This document shows positions 19,879-28,455 of a stretch of DNA of 64,000 nucleotides, piece after piece. The position numbers and the translations under genes were made by a program. The notes under the pieces were generated by a model. The model was not told the origin of the DNA. It ran no database searches and was given only the letters and a program-made list of their open reading frames with translations. Source of the DNA: Alphaproteobacteria bacterium (GTDB lineage: Bacteria > Pseudomonadota > Alphaproteobacteria > Micropepsales > Micropepsaceae); NCBI GenBank assembly GCA_024236055.1, contig JACKLF010000006.1, positions 1 through 64,000 of the forward strand, in the 5' to 3' direction. Positions within the stretch are counted from its first letter, which is position 1. Every line of letters starts with the position of its first letter.

Positions 19879-21534
19879 TCAATGCATCGACACCTTGCCG
19901 CCGCCGCCCGATGCCGGTTTTGGTGGCGGGGCGCTGTAAAGCTCCGGTCCCTCGGCCAGGCCCGTCAGCAGGGCGCGCAGATGAAAACCGGAATCGACAA
20001 ACCGGGCATAGGCGGCCTGGAACATGTTGGGCCGCACCCGCATCGTGTTCTCGCCGCGCGCATAGGCGAACATCTTGCGCGCCAGGCAGGCGGTGAATTT
20101 GGGATTGTCATGCAGATAGCGGCCCAGATCCTCGGCGCCGTTGATGGTCGTGTCGCGAATCCTGGTCTTCAGGTCGATGACCTCGCCATTCTCGGTGGTG
20201 CGGAAGCCGCCGATGGTGTCGAAGCCTTCCAGCGTCAGGCCGACCGGATCGCTGTGATTGTGGCAGGACGCGCAGACCGGGTTGGTGGCGTGGGCCATCA
20301 GGCGCTGGCGCACCGTCTTCAGCGGGCCGCCGGTGTCGTTGATGATGGAGAAATCGACATTGTTGGGCGGATTGGGCGTGGGCTCGCACAGAAGAATGTC
20401 GGTCAGCGCCACGCCGCGCTTGGTGGGGGACGAACGGCCGGGATGGGAGAACATGGCCAGCATGCTGACCTGGGTGATGATGCCGCTGCGCCCGGCCTTG
20501 GGGTCGAACTCATAGCGCACCCAGTCGCCATTGAACGGGAACGGCACACGATAGACCGCCGCCAGGTTGCGGTTGATGTAGGTGTCGCGCGTGGTCATCA
20601 GGTCGCGCACATCGCCGTCCCTGGTCAGCGTCAGGTCCAGGACGGTCTTGAGCGTCTCCTCCTTGGCGGAATTGGCGATCGCCACGCCCCACTTGGGATA
20701 GAGCAGACTGTCCTTGGACACGGTGTCGAAGGTGTCCAGCTCCAGCATGTCGTTGAAGAAGGCGCGCATGCCTGCTTCCAGCCGGGGCGAGGCCATCAAC
20801 CGGCCTGCCTGTTTCTTCAGGCCCGCTTCGGTCGACAGCGCGCCGGTCTGGGCCGCGCTGAGCAGTTCGGCGTCAGGCGTGGAATTCCACAAAAGATAGG
20901 ACAGGCGCGTGGCGCGGCTGTAGGGCTCGAGCGTGTAATCCTTGCCGCCCGCATCCGGCACGGCGACTTCCTTGCGGAACAGAAAGTCGGGCGCCTGGAT
21001 CAGGCTGGCGAGGCCATAGCGCATGCCGGCATAGAAATTCTTCTGCCTGGCGGCCAGCGTGTGGGCAAGCGTGATGCGGCTTTTCAGTTCGGCGTCTGTC
21101 AGAGGCCGGCGGAACAGCAGCAGGCCATAATGGGCCAGAATCTTGCCCGCGCATTTGTCGTCGGCCGCCTTTGCCCTTGCGGGGGTACAGGGCAGCCGAT
21201 CGCGCAGCTTTTCGCCTGTGACCTGAACGGCGATGCTGTCCGCCATCTTGGTATAGGATTCAAACCCGGCGGGCGTGACCGACAGCACCGCGGTGCTGGC
21301 CGCCTGCAGGCCGCCGACGCGGATGGTCGGTTCGAACATGCCGCGAATTTCGATGCCGGGCCCGAAAATGTCGGCGATGGAGTTGCGATATTCGTCCTGG
21401 GTCAGGCGGCGCAGGCTGACCACTTCCGAACTGACGCCATCTGCCTTGGCGGCATCCGTGCCCGGCGCGGCCAGGGCCGCACCAGCCGCCGCAAGCAGCG
21501 CCACGCCAAGTCCCAGGACCGTCAATTTTCGCAT
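19879..21534 (-). CDS. DUF1592/DUF1588-family exported protein with a haem c motif
   Basis: 551 residues with a Sec leader (MRKLTVLGLGVALLAAAGAA). It carries the chain of domains usually found together (DUF1587-1592-1595-1588-1585). RRLTQDEYRNSIADIFGP near residue 42 is the typical opening, FYAGMRYGLASLIQAPDFLF and SYLLWNSTPDAELL mark DUF1592, and AMFSHPGRSSPTKRGV leads into DUF1588. The single haem-binding motif CASCHNHSDPVGLTLEGFD follows. The last domain reads FTACLARKMFAYARGE. It is the first gene of a five-gene operon (DUF1592, DUF1552, unknown, cupredoxin, unknown), so it probably defines a periplasmic haem/copper redox system whose substrate is not known. Confidence 0.9.
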   Translation of the reverse strand: MRKLTVLGLGVALLAAAGAALAAPGTDAAKADGVSSEVVSLRRLTQDEYRNSIADIFGPGIEIRGMFEPTIRVGGLQAASTAVLSVTPAGFESYTKMADSIAVQVTGEKLRDRLPCTPARAKAADDKCAGKILAHYGLLLFRRPLTDAELKSRITLAHTLAARQKNFYAGMRYGLASLIQAPDFLFRKEVAVPDAGGKDYTLEPYSRATRLSYLLWNSTPDAELLSAAQTGALSTEAGLKKQAGRLMASPRLEAGMRAFFNDMLELDTFDTVSKDSLLYPKWGVAIANSAKEETLKTVLDLTLTRDGDVRDLMTTRDTYINRNLAAVYRVPFPFNGDWVRYEFDPKAGRSGIITQVSMLAMFSHPGRSSPTKRGVALTDILLCEPTPNPPNNVDFSIINDTGGPLKTVRQRLMAHATNPVCASCHNHSDPVGLTLEGFDTIGGFRTTENGEVIDLKTRIRDTTINGAEDLGRYLHDNPKFTACLARKMFAYARGENTMRVRPNMFQAAYARFVDSGFHLRALLTGLAEGPELYSAPPPKPASGGGGKVSMH

Positions 21535-21699
21535 CTGAGACCGCCCCCGCTCCCGCGGCCAAGTCCATGCGGCCGCGTTACGATTCCTGCATGATTGTTA
21601 GGCCAGGCGGCTGCGCGGGCGGCGATTTTTACAGTATTTTTACGCGGCCGCGCGCTGCGCTGCACAATCGCGGTTGCAATCGCATTGCAGCAAAACCGG

Positions 21700-24015
21700 C
21701 TATTGCTTCAACCGATAGGCAATCAGCGCGTCGTCCTTGCCGGTGCCAAAGCCGCCATTGCCGCCCGCGGCGATCAGCACATACTGATGGCCATCCTTGC
21801 CGCGATAGGTCATCGGCGTGGCATGGCCGCCGGCGGGAAGCTTCACTTCCCACAGCACGCGCCCGTCGGCCTCGTTGACGGCGCGGAAATACTTGTCCTG
21901 GGTGGCGCCGATAAAGACCAGTCCCCCGCCGGTCACGATCGAACCGCCGATATTGGGCACGCCCAACTGGAACGGCAGGCCCAGTCCGATGCCGAACGGC
22001 CCGCTGTTGGAGGCATTGCCCAGCGTGTGCTGCCACAGCAGCTTGCCGCTTTTCAGGTCAACGGCGGAGAGATAGCCGTAAGGCGGACGCTGGCAGGGAA
22101 TGCCCAACGGGGTGCGGAAGCCGTCGAAATGCAGGCCATAGGGCGTGCCTTCCATGGCCGCGCCGCGTTGCGGCGGCTTGGGCGCGCCCTTGGCACGCGG
22201 GTCCATCGCGGTGAACAGATGCTCGCTGTCCGCCTGGGCGCGGGTGATCAGCTCGTCATAGTCGGCCATGATGTTGGAATTGACGATGACGATGCCGCGT
22301 TTTTCGTCCAGCGAGACGCTGCCCCAGTCGATGCCGCCCAACTCGCCCGGCGTTCGGATCGACGCGCCAAGACGCAGCGGCGTGTACATGCCGTCATAGC
22401 GCGCGCCCTTGAACTTGATGCGGCAGTACAGCTGGTCGAAGGGGCTGATACCCCACATGTCGGCCTCGGTCAGGCGCGGGCCCGAGAAATCCGGCATGCC
22501 GATGGAGTATGGCTGGGTCGGTGACAGCGGCTCCTCGGGAATGGTCGAGGGCGGCACCGGCCTTTCCTCGACCCTGGTCAGCGGATTGCCCGTGCGCCGG
22601 TCCAGCACGAACAGCTGGCCGGTCTTGGTGGCCTGGATCAGCGCCGGAACCGTGTGGTCGCCTTCCGGGAAATCGGCCAGCACCGGCTGGGCGGCCAGGT
22701 CATAGTCCCAAAGATCGTGATGCACCGCCTGGAAGACCCAGCTTACCGCGCCGGTCTGTGCATCCAGCGCCACAACGGCGGTGGAATAGCGGTCGGTCTC
22801 GGCGGTGCGGAACTTGCCGTAATAGTCCGGGCTGCCATTGCCCATCGGCAGATAGACAAGTCCGAGCGCGTCGTCGCCGGTGATCGGCGGCCAGCTGTTG
22901 GGCGTCGAGGCCATATAGCTCTGGCCGGGCGGCGGCGGCGCATGGTCATAGGGGCGCCCCGGATCGAAAGCCCATTTCAGCTTGCCCGTCACCGCGTCAT
23001 AGCCGCGAATGACGCCCGGCGGCACGTTCACCGCCGCATTGTCGATGATATAGGACCCGATAACGGCGACACCGTTGACGATGGCGGGCGGCGAGGTGGG
23101 ATTGATCCAGCCGGAGGCGAAGCGCGACAGGCCCTCGCCATCCGACAGGTCGACCGAACCGTTGTCGCCGAAATCGCTGCAGCTCTTGCCGGTCTTCGCG
23201 TCCAGCGCGATCAGGCGGTTGTCGACCGTGCCGACCAGGATGCGGGTGGGACACACGTCCACCGGCCCCGGCGCGCGATAATAGGACACGCCGCGGCACA
23301 CGCCGCGCCCGCCCATTGCCGCATCTATTTTCGTGTCATGACGCCAGACCTGCCTGCCGGTATCGGGGTCCAGCGCGAAGACGGCGGTATGGGCGTCGCA
23401 GCCATACAGCAGGCCGTCGACCATCAGCGGCGTCAGCTCAAGCTGGTGTGCCGAATGCTTGTCAGGCGCATAGTCGCCGGTGTGATAGGTCCAGGCGACA
23501 TCCAGCCTGTCGACATTCGCGGGCGTGATTTCGGCCAGCGGGGAATAGCGGGTCGCGCCCTGGGACTTGCCATATTCCTTCCAGTCACCGCTGCCGCCGG
23601 CGGCCACCGGCTGGAAGGTCCGCGCATCATGCTCGCCGGGCAGTTCGGCATACATCACCGCGCCGATCAAAAGAACGCAGGCGGCCAGCGCGGCGACGCG
23701 GAAGGCCGACATGTTGCGCCCCGCCGGCAGGAACAGCAGCCAGATGCCGCCCACGCCCAGAAACACCAGGCGGGGCATCAGCGCCCAGCCATCCAGCCCC
23801 ACTTCCCACAGGGACCAGGCGATGGTGCCCGCGAAGACCAGCCAGTAGAGAACGATACCGCTGCCCCGCCGCTTCCACACAAGCCAGGCACAGACCAGGA
23901 TCAGCAGACCGGCGATGGCGTAATAGAGCGAGCCGCCCAGCGCCGCCAGATAGAGGCCGGGCGCGGCCATGCCCAGGCCCGTCGCCACGAGTAACAGTGC
24001 GGTCAGAAGATACAT
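21700..24015 (-). CDS. Membrane-bound PQQ-dependent dehydrogenase, glucose/quinate/shikimate family
   Basis: About 771 residues. The N-terminal 125 residues hold four to five membrane helices (MYLLTALLLVATGLGMAAPG, then LILVCAWLVW, WSLWEVG and LVFLGVGGIWLLFLPAG) that anchor the enzyme and bind ubiquinone. The periplasmic quinoprotein propeller then carries WKEYGKSQGATRYSPLAEI, WTYHTGDYAP, VCRGVSYYRAPG, HDLWDYDLAAQPVLADF with the catalytic Asp, RTGNPLTRVEERPVP, and NIGGSIVTGGGLVFIGAT near the end. Such enzymes oxidise aldoses, quinate or shikimate and pass electrons to the quinone pool. I chose the second ATG because it matches the usual family N-terminus; an in-frame ATG at 24075 would add 20 polar residues. 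It follows the promoter region of the DUF1592 operon on the same strand. Confidence 0.9.
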   Translation of the reverse strand: MYLLTALLLVATGLGMAAPGLYLAALGGSLYYAIAGLLILVCAWLVWKRRGSGIVLYWLVFAGTIAWSLWEVGLDGWALMPRLVFLGVGGIWLLFLPAGRNMSAFRVAALAACVLLIGAVMYAELPGEHDARTFQPVAAGGSGDWKEYGKSQGATRYSPLAEITPANVDRLDVAWTYHTGDYAPDKHSAHQLELTPLMVDGLLYGCDAHTAVFALDPDTGRQVWRHDTKIDAAMGGRGVCRGVSYYRAPGPVDVCPTRILVGTVDNRLIALDAKTGKSCSDFGDNGSVDLSDGEGLSRFASGWINPTSPPAIVNGVAVIGSYIIDNAAVNVPPGVIRGYDAVTGKLKWAFDPGRPYDHAPPPPGQSYMASTPNSWPPITGDDALGLVYLPMGNGSPDYYGKFRTAETDRYSTAVVALDAQTGAVSWVFQAVHHDLWDYDLAAQPVLADFPEGDHTVPALIQATKTGQLFVLDRRTGNPLTRVEERPVPPSTIPEEPLSPTQPYSIGMPDFSGPRLTEADMWGISPFDQLYCRIKFKGARYDGMYTPLRLGASIRTPGELGGIDWGSVSLDEKRGIVIVNSNIMADYDELITRAQADSEHLFTAMDPRAKGAPKPPQRGAAMEGTPYGLHFDGFRTPLGIPCQRPPYGYLSAVDLKSGKLLWQHTLGNASNSGPFGIGLGLPFQLGVPNIGGSIVTGGGLVFIGATQDKYFRAVNEADGRVLWEVKLPAGGHATPMTYRGKDGHQYVLIAAGGNGGFGTGKDDALIAYRLKQ

Positions 24016-24110
24016 GCAGCCCGGCGCCCCAATTTTCCCCGCGCGATTAATGCCGCAAAAAATCTCCGGCTCCAACAGCCCTTCGCGTTGGTGCGCCGCA
24101 ACACGCCACG

Positions 24111-24629
24111 CTAATGCGCCTGTGCGAGCAGCGGCCTGGAATCGACCAGATAGAGTTGCAGCGTCAGGCTGACGCGGCCGTCCAGCAGATGACCGGCATA
24201 GACCTTGCCGTCCCGCAGCAGCGCCACGACGCAGTGCACATGCACCACCGGCTCGCCCGTCTTGTCGCGCACGATGTTACCGCTCATCGCGGTCACTTCC
24301 ATTTCCTCGTCCAGCCGCTGGACCCGAAAAGCGTGCTTGGGATGGTCCGACTGGCCGATCAGCGCATGGTCCAGCGCACCGATCGCCGTAAAAGACGCGT
24401 CGGTCAGATGGTTCTTGCGGGCAAAATCGGCCAGGCCGCCGCGCACATCGTCGCCCTTGGCAAAGACCAGATGAAAGCGGCGCACATGCGGGTCCAGTTC
24501 GGTTGCCTTCAGGCCGGGCGCATGGCCCTCATGAATCGCAGCCTGGGGAACATAATCGGGCGGCGTTCCGGCAGCGGCGGCGCCTGGCACAAGAAACGGG
24601 AAAATCAGGCAAAGCCGGGACAATCGCAT
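24111..24629 (-). CDS. Exported PPC-domain (DUF296) protein
   Basis: 172 residues. The PPC/DUF296 domain fills about residues 45-170 and shows GDDVRGGLADFARKNHL, FTAIGALDHALIG and the signature VVHVHCVVALLRDGKVYAGH. Most prokaryotic PPC proteins are cytoplasmic trimers of unclear role, and plant AHL proteins use the domain for protein contacts. This one has a clear leader (MRLSRLCLIFPFLVPGAAAA), so it is probably periplasmic. The start at 24629 has GAGGAGAT upstream; an in-frame ATG at 24653 is less likely. It is divergent from the retropepsin-like gene at 24752, with about 120 bases between them for both promoters. Confidence 0.85.
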   Translation of the reverse strand: MRLSRLCLIFPFLVPGAAAAGTPPDYVPQAAIHEGHAPGLKATELDPHVRRFHLVFAKGDDVRGGLADFARKNHLTDASFTAIGALDHALIGQSDHPKHAFRVQRLDEEMEVTAMSGNIVRDKTGEPVVHVHCVVALLRDGKVYAGHLLDGRVSLTLQLYLVDSRPLLAQAH

Positions 24630-24751
24630 GGGGGCATCTCCTCTTGTTTTCAAAATATGGGATAAACCGGGCGCGCACCGGAGGCGCGCGGCTGGCGCGG
24701 CGTCCGGCGAAGATTATAATGGAAGAAAATCCGGCCCGTCGGAAGGCAGGC

Positions 24752-25696
24752 ATGTGGAGGATCGTTATCCTGTTCGTCCTGGTTTGCGGTGCATGCGCCC
24801 CACCGGCGCATGCGACCAGCCAGATGAGCGGCCAACCCTATCGCATCGATGCCAGCGGGCGTTTCGTGACCGCCGTCATGATCGACGGCAAGGGGCCCTT
24901 TTCCTTCGTTCTGGACACCGCCGCCAGCCGCACGCTGCTTTACGATCATGTGCAGGCCCAGCTTGGCCTGCCCCCGTCGCAGCCGGGCGACATCACCGTC
25001 TATGGCATCAACACCACCGCCAGCGCCCTGCCCGTCATGCCGGGCGTGCTGACGGTCGCCGGGGCGCAGGTCACCGGCCTGACGCTGGGCGTGCTGCCGC
25101 ATGTCGAGGTGAATACGCCCGGGGTGGACGGCATCCTGGGCATCGATGTGCTGGCGCGCTACATGCTGGTGCTGGACCGCGCCAACATGCGCTTTCTGCT
25201 GCTCGATCCCGACGGCAAGGACGCCGGGGATTTTCGCAAATGGGCCGGCATTTCCCTCAAGCCCCGCCCGCTCAGGAACATCCCCATCGACTTCTGGTAC
25301 ATGACGGCGGAATTCGGCGCTGTCCGCCTGAACGCGCTGCTCGACCTGGGTACCGGCATATCCATGCTCAACTGGCCCGCGGCCGAGCGGCTTGGCGTGC
25401 ACAAGAAGGACTATCACACGCCCGAGGCCCTGAGCGTCGCGCTGCGCGACCTGCTGGGCACCGACGAACCGGTGGTCAAGATCACCGGCCTGACCGTGTC
25501 GCTGAACCGCCAGAGCTGGCGCAACCGCACGCTGGTCGTCGCCAACAGCGACATCTTCACCCATTTCAACCTGGACGAGGAGCCGGCCGCGATCCTGGGC
25601 GCGGACCTGCTCGGCGACAATTCCATCGCCGTCGATTTCGCCCATCGCCGCCTTTATATCGGCGACCGGTTCAGCGCCAAACCCCGCGCGGACTGA
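24752..25696 (+). CDS. Exported retropepsin-like aspartyl protease family protein
   Basis: 314 residues with a leader (MWRIVILFVLVCGACAPP). It is probably a lipoprotein or Sec substrate, since a Cys lies in the VCGAC region. Two retropepsin-like lobes are recognisable. The first has FSFVLDTAASRTLLYD with Asp-Thr-Ala in place of Asp-Thr-Gly; the second has LNALLDLGTGISMLNWP with Asp-Leu-Gly-Thr-Gly. Between them lies GVDGILGIDVLARYML and later AAILGADLLGDNSIAVDF, both typical of bacterial family members. Fused two-lobe retropepsins are common in alphaproteobacteria and mostly uncharacterised. The ATG at 24752 has GGAAGGCAGG directly upstream and is preferred over the in-frame ATG at 24719. Confidence 0.85.
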   Translation: MWRIVILFVLVCGACAPPAHATSQMSGQPYRIDASGRFVTAVMIDGKGPFSFVLDTAASRTLLYDHVQAQLGLPPSQPGDITVYGINTTASALPVMPGVLTVAGAQVTGLTLGVLPHVEVNTPGVDGILGIDVLARYMLVLDRANMRFLLLDPDGKDAGDFRKWAGISLKPRPLRNIPIDFWYMTAEFGAVRLNALLDLGTGISMLNWPAAERLGVHKKDYHTPEALSVALRDLLGTDEPVVKITGLTVSLNRQSWRNRTLVVANSDIFTHFNLDEEPAAILGADLLGDNSIAVDFAHRRLYIGDRFSAKPRAD

Positions 25697-25710
25697 ACCG
25701 GCCCGGCGCG

Positions 25711-26982
25711 TCAGATGCTGGAGAGGCCGGGCGTGCCGCGCCGTTCAAAGCCGGGCACGCGATACTTCTGCAGCGCCGCTTCGTCGATGTTCAGACCCAA
25801 GCCGGGATATTGCGGCACCAGGATGGCGCCATCCCGGAAGGTGAAGGGTGACTGGCCGTGGAAGATGGGCTTATAGGCGTCCCACACGTCCCAGGGAAAG
25901 GCGCCCGGCTCCAGCACGCCGATCTCCTGGATCAGCGAGCCCATCGCGGCGGAGACCTGCAGGCGGCCGGCCAGCGCCAGCCCCGTGGCCGCGTGCGGCG
26001 CGATGGGAATGCCCCAGCTTTCGCACATCGCACCGATCTTCAGCATGGTCAGCGGCCCGGCGCAGGTGCGCATTTCCGGCTGCATGATGCCATAGGTGCC
26101 CGCCGCCAGGCCGGTGCGGAAAGATTCAAGCCCATGCCAGCCTTCGCCGCCGGTGATGATGATGTTCGGCACCGCGCGGCGCAGCCGGGCGGGGCCCTCA
26201 TAATCGTCGCGCGCCAGCGGCTCTTCCAGCCAATAGACGCCCACGTCGGCCAGCGCGCGGGCGGCAAGCACCGCCTGGTCGAAACTCCAAAGCCCCTTGG
26301 CGCCCGCGGTGCGATCCACCATGACGCGAAAGCCGGGCCCGCCCGCCGCCAGCATCTGGGCCGTCGCCTCGACGTCCTGGCGATAGTCGGTCCGCATCAT
26401 CTGGATCTTCATCGCCTTGAACCCGGCCTGGCGAATTTGCGCCGCCTGGTCGGCCTGGGCCTTTGGCGGCACCTGGTCTTCGGGCACCGGCCAGACATAG
26501 GTGAAATAGACCGGCATGACATCCAGCCTGGCGCCGCCGAACAGCCGGCAGAGCGGTTGGCCGGCGATGCGACCGACCGTGTCCCAGATCGCCTCTTCCA
26601 CCGACGGCCATTCCAGCAGGCCCTGCGCCAGATAGCCGTTGACCGCGAACAGGCTCTTGCCGGTCAAGAGGGCCGCGGCGTCGGAAACCTCGTTCAGCTT
26701 GGCGCCCAGGAAGGAATAGCCGGAGATGCCCGCATCGGTGGAGACCTTGACCACATTGTTGCGGCCCGGCGTCATCTTACGGTAGGTCGGCAGGAAGGCG
26801 TGCGCGCCATCGCGCATGGGAAGCTGGATATCGAAACTTTCGATCGCGGTGATGCGCACCGGCGCGGCGGCGCCGTCGCGGGCGAGCGCCGGGCAGGACA
26901 GTGCCGGCAACAGCGCGCCCGTGCCCGCCATCACCGCGCGGCGGCTGATGTCCCGGCGGATTGACCCTGCAACGTCTCTCAT
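25711..26982 (-). CDS. Tat-exported mandelate racemase/muconate-lactonizing (enolase superfamily) enzyme
   Basis: 423 residues. The N-terminus (RRDISRRAVMAGTGALLPAL, cleavage near ALA) is a twin-arginine signal, unusual for this superfamily. The capping domain (about 42-150) is followed by the barrel. KAMKIQM sits where mandelate racemases have KxK, so the second position is Gln. The metal ligands appear as VMVDRTAG, WLEEPLARDD and TGGEGWHG. A QPEMRTCAG segment and IPIAPHAATGLAL supply the Glu/His pair where relatives have Asp-His. Enzymes of this fold abstract an alpha proton from a carboxylate, giving racemisation or acid-sugar dehydration. It is transcribed with the IclR regulator upstream, whose stop overlaps its start by four bases. 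Confidence 0.88.
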   Translation of the reverse strand: MRDVAGSIRRDISRRAVMAGTGALLPALSCPALARDGAAAPVRITAIESFDIQLPMRDGAHAFLPTYRKMTPGRNNVVKVSTDAGISGYSFLGAKLNEVSDAAALLTGKSLFAVNGYLAQGLLEWPSVEEAIWDTVGRIAGQPLCRLFGGARLDVMPVYFTYVWPVPEDQVPPKAQADQAAQIRQAGFKAMKIQMMRTDYRQDVEATAQMLAAGGPGFRVMVDRTAGAKGLWSFDQAVLAARALADVGVYWLEEPLARDDYEGPARLRRAVPNIIITGGEGWHGLESFRTGLAAGTYGIMQPEMRTCAGPLTMLKIGAMCESWGIPIAPHAATGLALAGRLQVSAAMGSLIQEIGVLEPGAFPWDVWDAYKPIFHGQSPFTFRDGAILVPQYPGLGLNIDEAALQKYRVPGFERRGTPGLSSI

Positions 26983-27845
26983 GACGAACGCTCCGGTTTT
27001 GCTCCCACCTGCACGCGCAGCTTGCCATTGGCGGCCAGATCGGCATTCCAGCCCAGCGCCTCGCTGATCCGGCGCGCGGTCTGGCAGACCTGCTCGGCCA
27101 AATCCCGCATCCGGTCATCGTCCATATAGTGCGCGGCGCTGCTGACGCTGATCGCCGCCTGGATATGACCGGTGGCATCGCGGATGGGCGCGGCCACGCA
27201 ACGGATGCGGTCCTCATTCTCCTCAAGGTCGAAGGCGCATCCCCGGGCGGAATAGTCCTTCATGTTGCGAAGCCAGTTGGCCAGCGGAAACTTGTATTTC
27301 TGACGGCTGCCATGTTCAGCGTGATAGAACTGGCGCAGCCGTTCCTCCGGCTCGTCGATCAGCAGCGCCTTGCCCAGCCCGGTGGACCGCAACGGGTGCC
27401 GCTCGCCAATGCGCGAGCTGATGCCGATGCGGCGGCGGCCGTCGATCTTGTCCAGGTAAAGCGCCCGCGTGCCATCGAGTATGCCCAGATGCACGGTGTC
27501 GCCGGTCCTTTCCGCCAGCACCTCTATATACTGCCGTGCGATCTGCGGCAGGCTCATCTGGGCGCTGGCCTGGAAGCCCACTTCCAGGAGCTTTGGGCCC
27601 AGGGCATAGCCGATGCGCGGCATGAAGCTGAGATAGCGCCGTTCGACCAGCGTGGCCGCCAGCCGGTGCACGGTGCTGCGGTTCAGTTGCAGGACTTCGG
27701 TCAGCAATTGCAGGGTGGTCGCACCGGACGCGACCGCTTCGAGCACATCCAGACCGCGGAGCAGCGTCTGGCTGCCGGCAAGGTTCCTGGACTTGCGATC
27801 CTGCGGGCTGTCGCCCGGCGCGACATCAAGGCTTTCGCGCTTCAT
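26979..27845 (-). CDS. IclR-family transcriptional regulator
   Basis: 288 residues. The winged helix-turn-helix (about 25-90) reads LLRGLDVLEAVASGATTLQL and LNRSTVHRLAATLVERRYL. The ligand domain (about 110-275) has the IclR signature: GDTVHLGILDGTRALYLDKI, RSTGLGKALL and RCVAAPIRDATGHIQAAISV. IclR proteins sense small carboxylates or aromatics and usually control neighbouring catabolic genes. The stop overlaps the start of the enolase-superfamily gene (ATGA), so it probably autoregulates the pair. A second, different IclR gene lies 4 kb away. Confidence 0.93.
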   Translation of the reverse strand: MKRESLDVAPGDSPQDRKSRNLAGSQTLLRGLDVLEAVASGATTLQLLTEVLQLNRSTVHRLAATLVERRYLSFMPRIGYALGPKLLEVGFQASAQMSLPQIARQYIEVLAERTGDTVHLGILDGTRALYLDKIDGRRRIGISSRIGERHPLRSTGLGKALLIDEPEERLRQFYHAEHGSRQKYKFPLANWLRNMKDYSARGCAFDLEENEDRIRCVAAPIRDATGHIQAAISVSSAAHYMDDDRMRDLAEQVCQTARRISEALGWNADLAANGKLRVQVGAKPERSS

Positions 27846-27955
27846 GGCGTTCCCGCGAACCGGCCAGCCGGCAGGGCCGCGCGCGGATGCCCCACCTTCG
27901 CGCCGCTTCCTGATCCCATGGGATCGACACCCGCCATCACATTCATTGCCCCAAC

Positions 27956-28417
27956 CTACTGAAAGAAAATCATCCTCTTCTTGGCGTCCAGCAGCGATCC
28001 GTTCAGGCCCGGCACAGCGGCCTTCAAATCCGCCAGGTCCTTGAAGGGGCGCTTTTTTCGGTGCGCGATGATCGCCGCGGCCTGCTCGGGGGTCGCGTGC
28101 AGAACGGCCTGAAGCGCCTCCGCATCGCCGTGATTGACATCGACCGGCGTCATGTTCTCGAACAGGAATTCCATGACCAGGCCGAATTCATCCTGCGTGC
28201 CATTGGCGCCGCGATCGATCATGCTCTGAACCGTGTCGTGCCAGGCATTGTAGTCGCGCGGCGTGTCCATCACGACCTCAAGGCCGTGGCAGCTGGTGCA
28301 GACTTTCCCGATCGCCTGTTCGGGCGTCGTTGCCTCCGCGCCGGTGGACGGCTGACCGGTGGCCGGCGACAAACCCGCCGCCAGGATCAGCGTTCCGATC
28401 AGCCATTGCTGCTTCAT
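27956..28417 (-). CDS. Exported monohaem cytochrome c with C-terminal helix-hairpin-helix
   Basis: 153 residues with a leader (MKQQWLIGTLILAAGLSPAT). One haem c site, VCTSCHGLEVVMDT, lies near residue 43, and a Met/Thr-rich segment that could supply the sixth ligand follows (TPRDYNAWHDTVQSMIDRG). The C-terminal 50 residues look like a ComEA-type helix-hairpin-helix: LHATPEQAAAIIAHRKKRPF then LADLKAAVPGLNGSLLDAKK. The combination is seen in small exported proteins next to quinoproteins and beta-propellers. HhH domains usually bind DNA, but here the fold may only be structural. It directly follows the beta-propeller gene on the same strand, so they are probably co-transcribed. Confidence 0.8.
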   Translation of the reverse strand: MKQQWLIGTLILAAGLSPATGQPSTGAEATTPEQAIGKVCTSCHGLEVVMDTPRDYNAWHDTVQSMIDRGANGTQDEFGLVMEFLFENMTPVDVNHGDAEALQAVLHATPEQAAAIIAHRKKRPFKDLADLKAAVPGLNGSLLDAKKRMIFFQ

Positions 28418-28455
28418 GCCCATGCGCCCACAATAGCCGAGGGACCGCCGCCGAC

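Noticed and set aside
18958..21594. A long plus-strand open frame opposite the DUF1552 and DUF1592 genes
   Set aside because: It is a shadow of two well-supported minus-strand genes. Its translation is Arg/Gly/His/Ala-rich without motifs.
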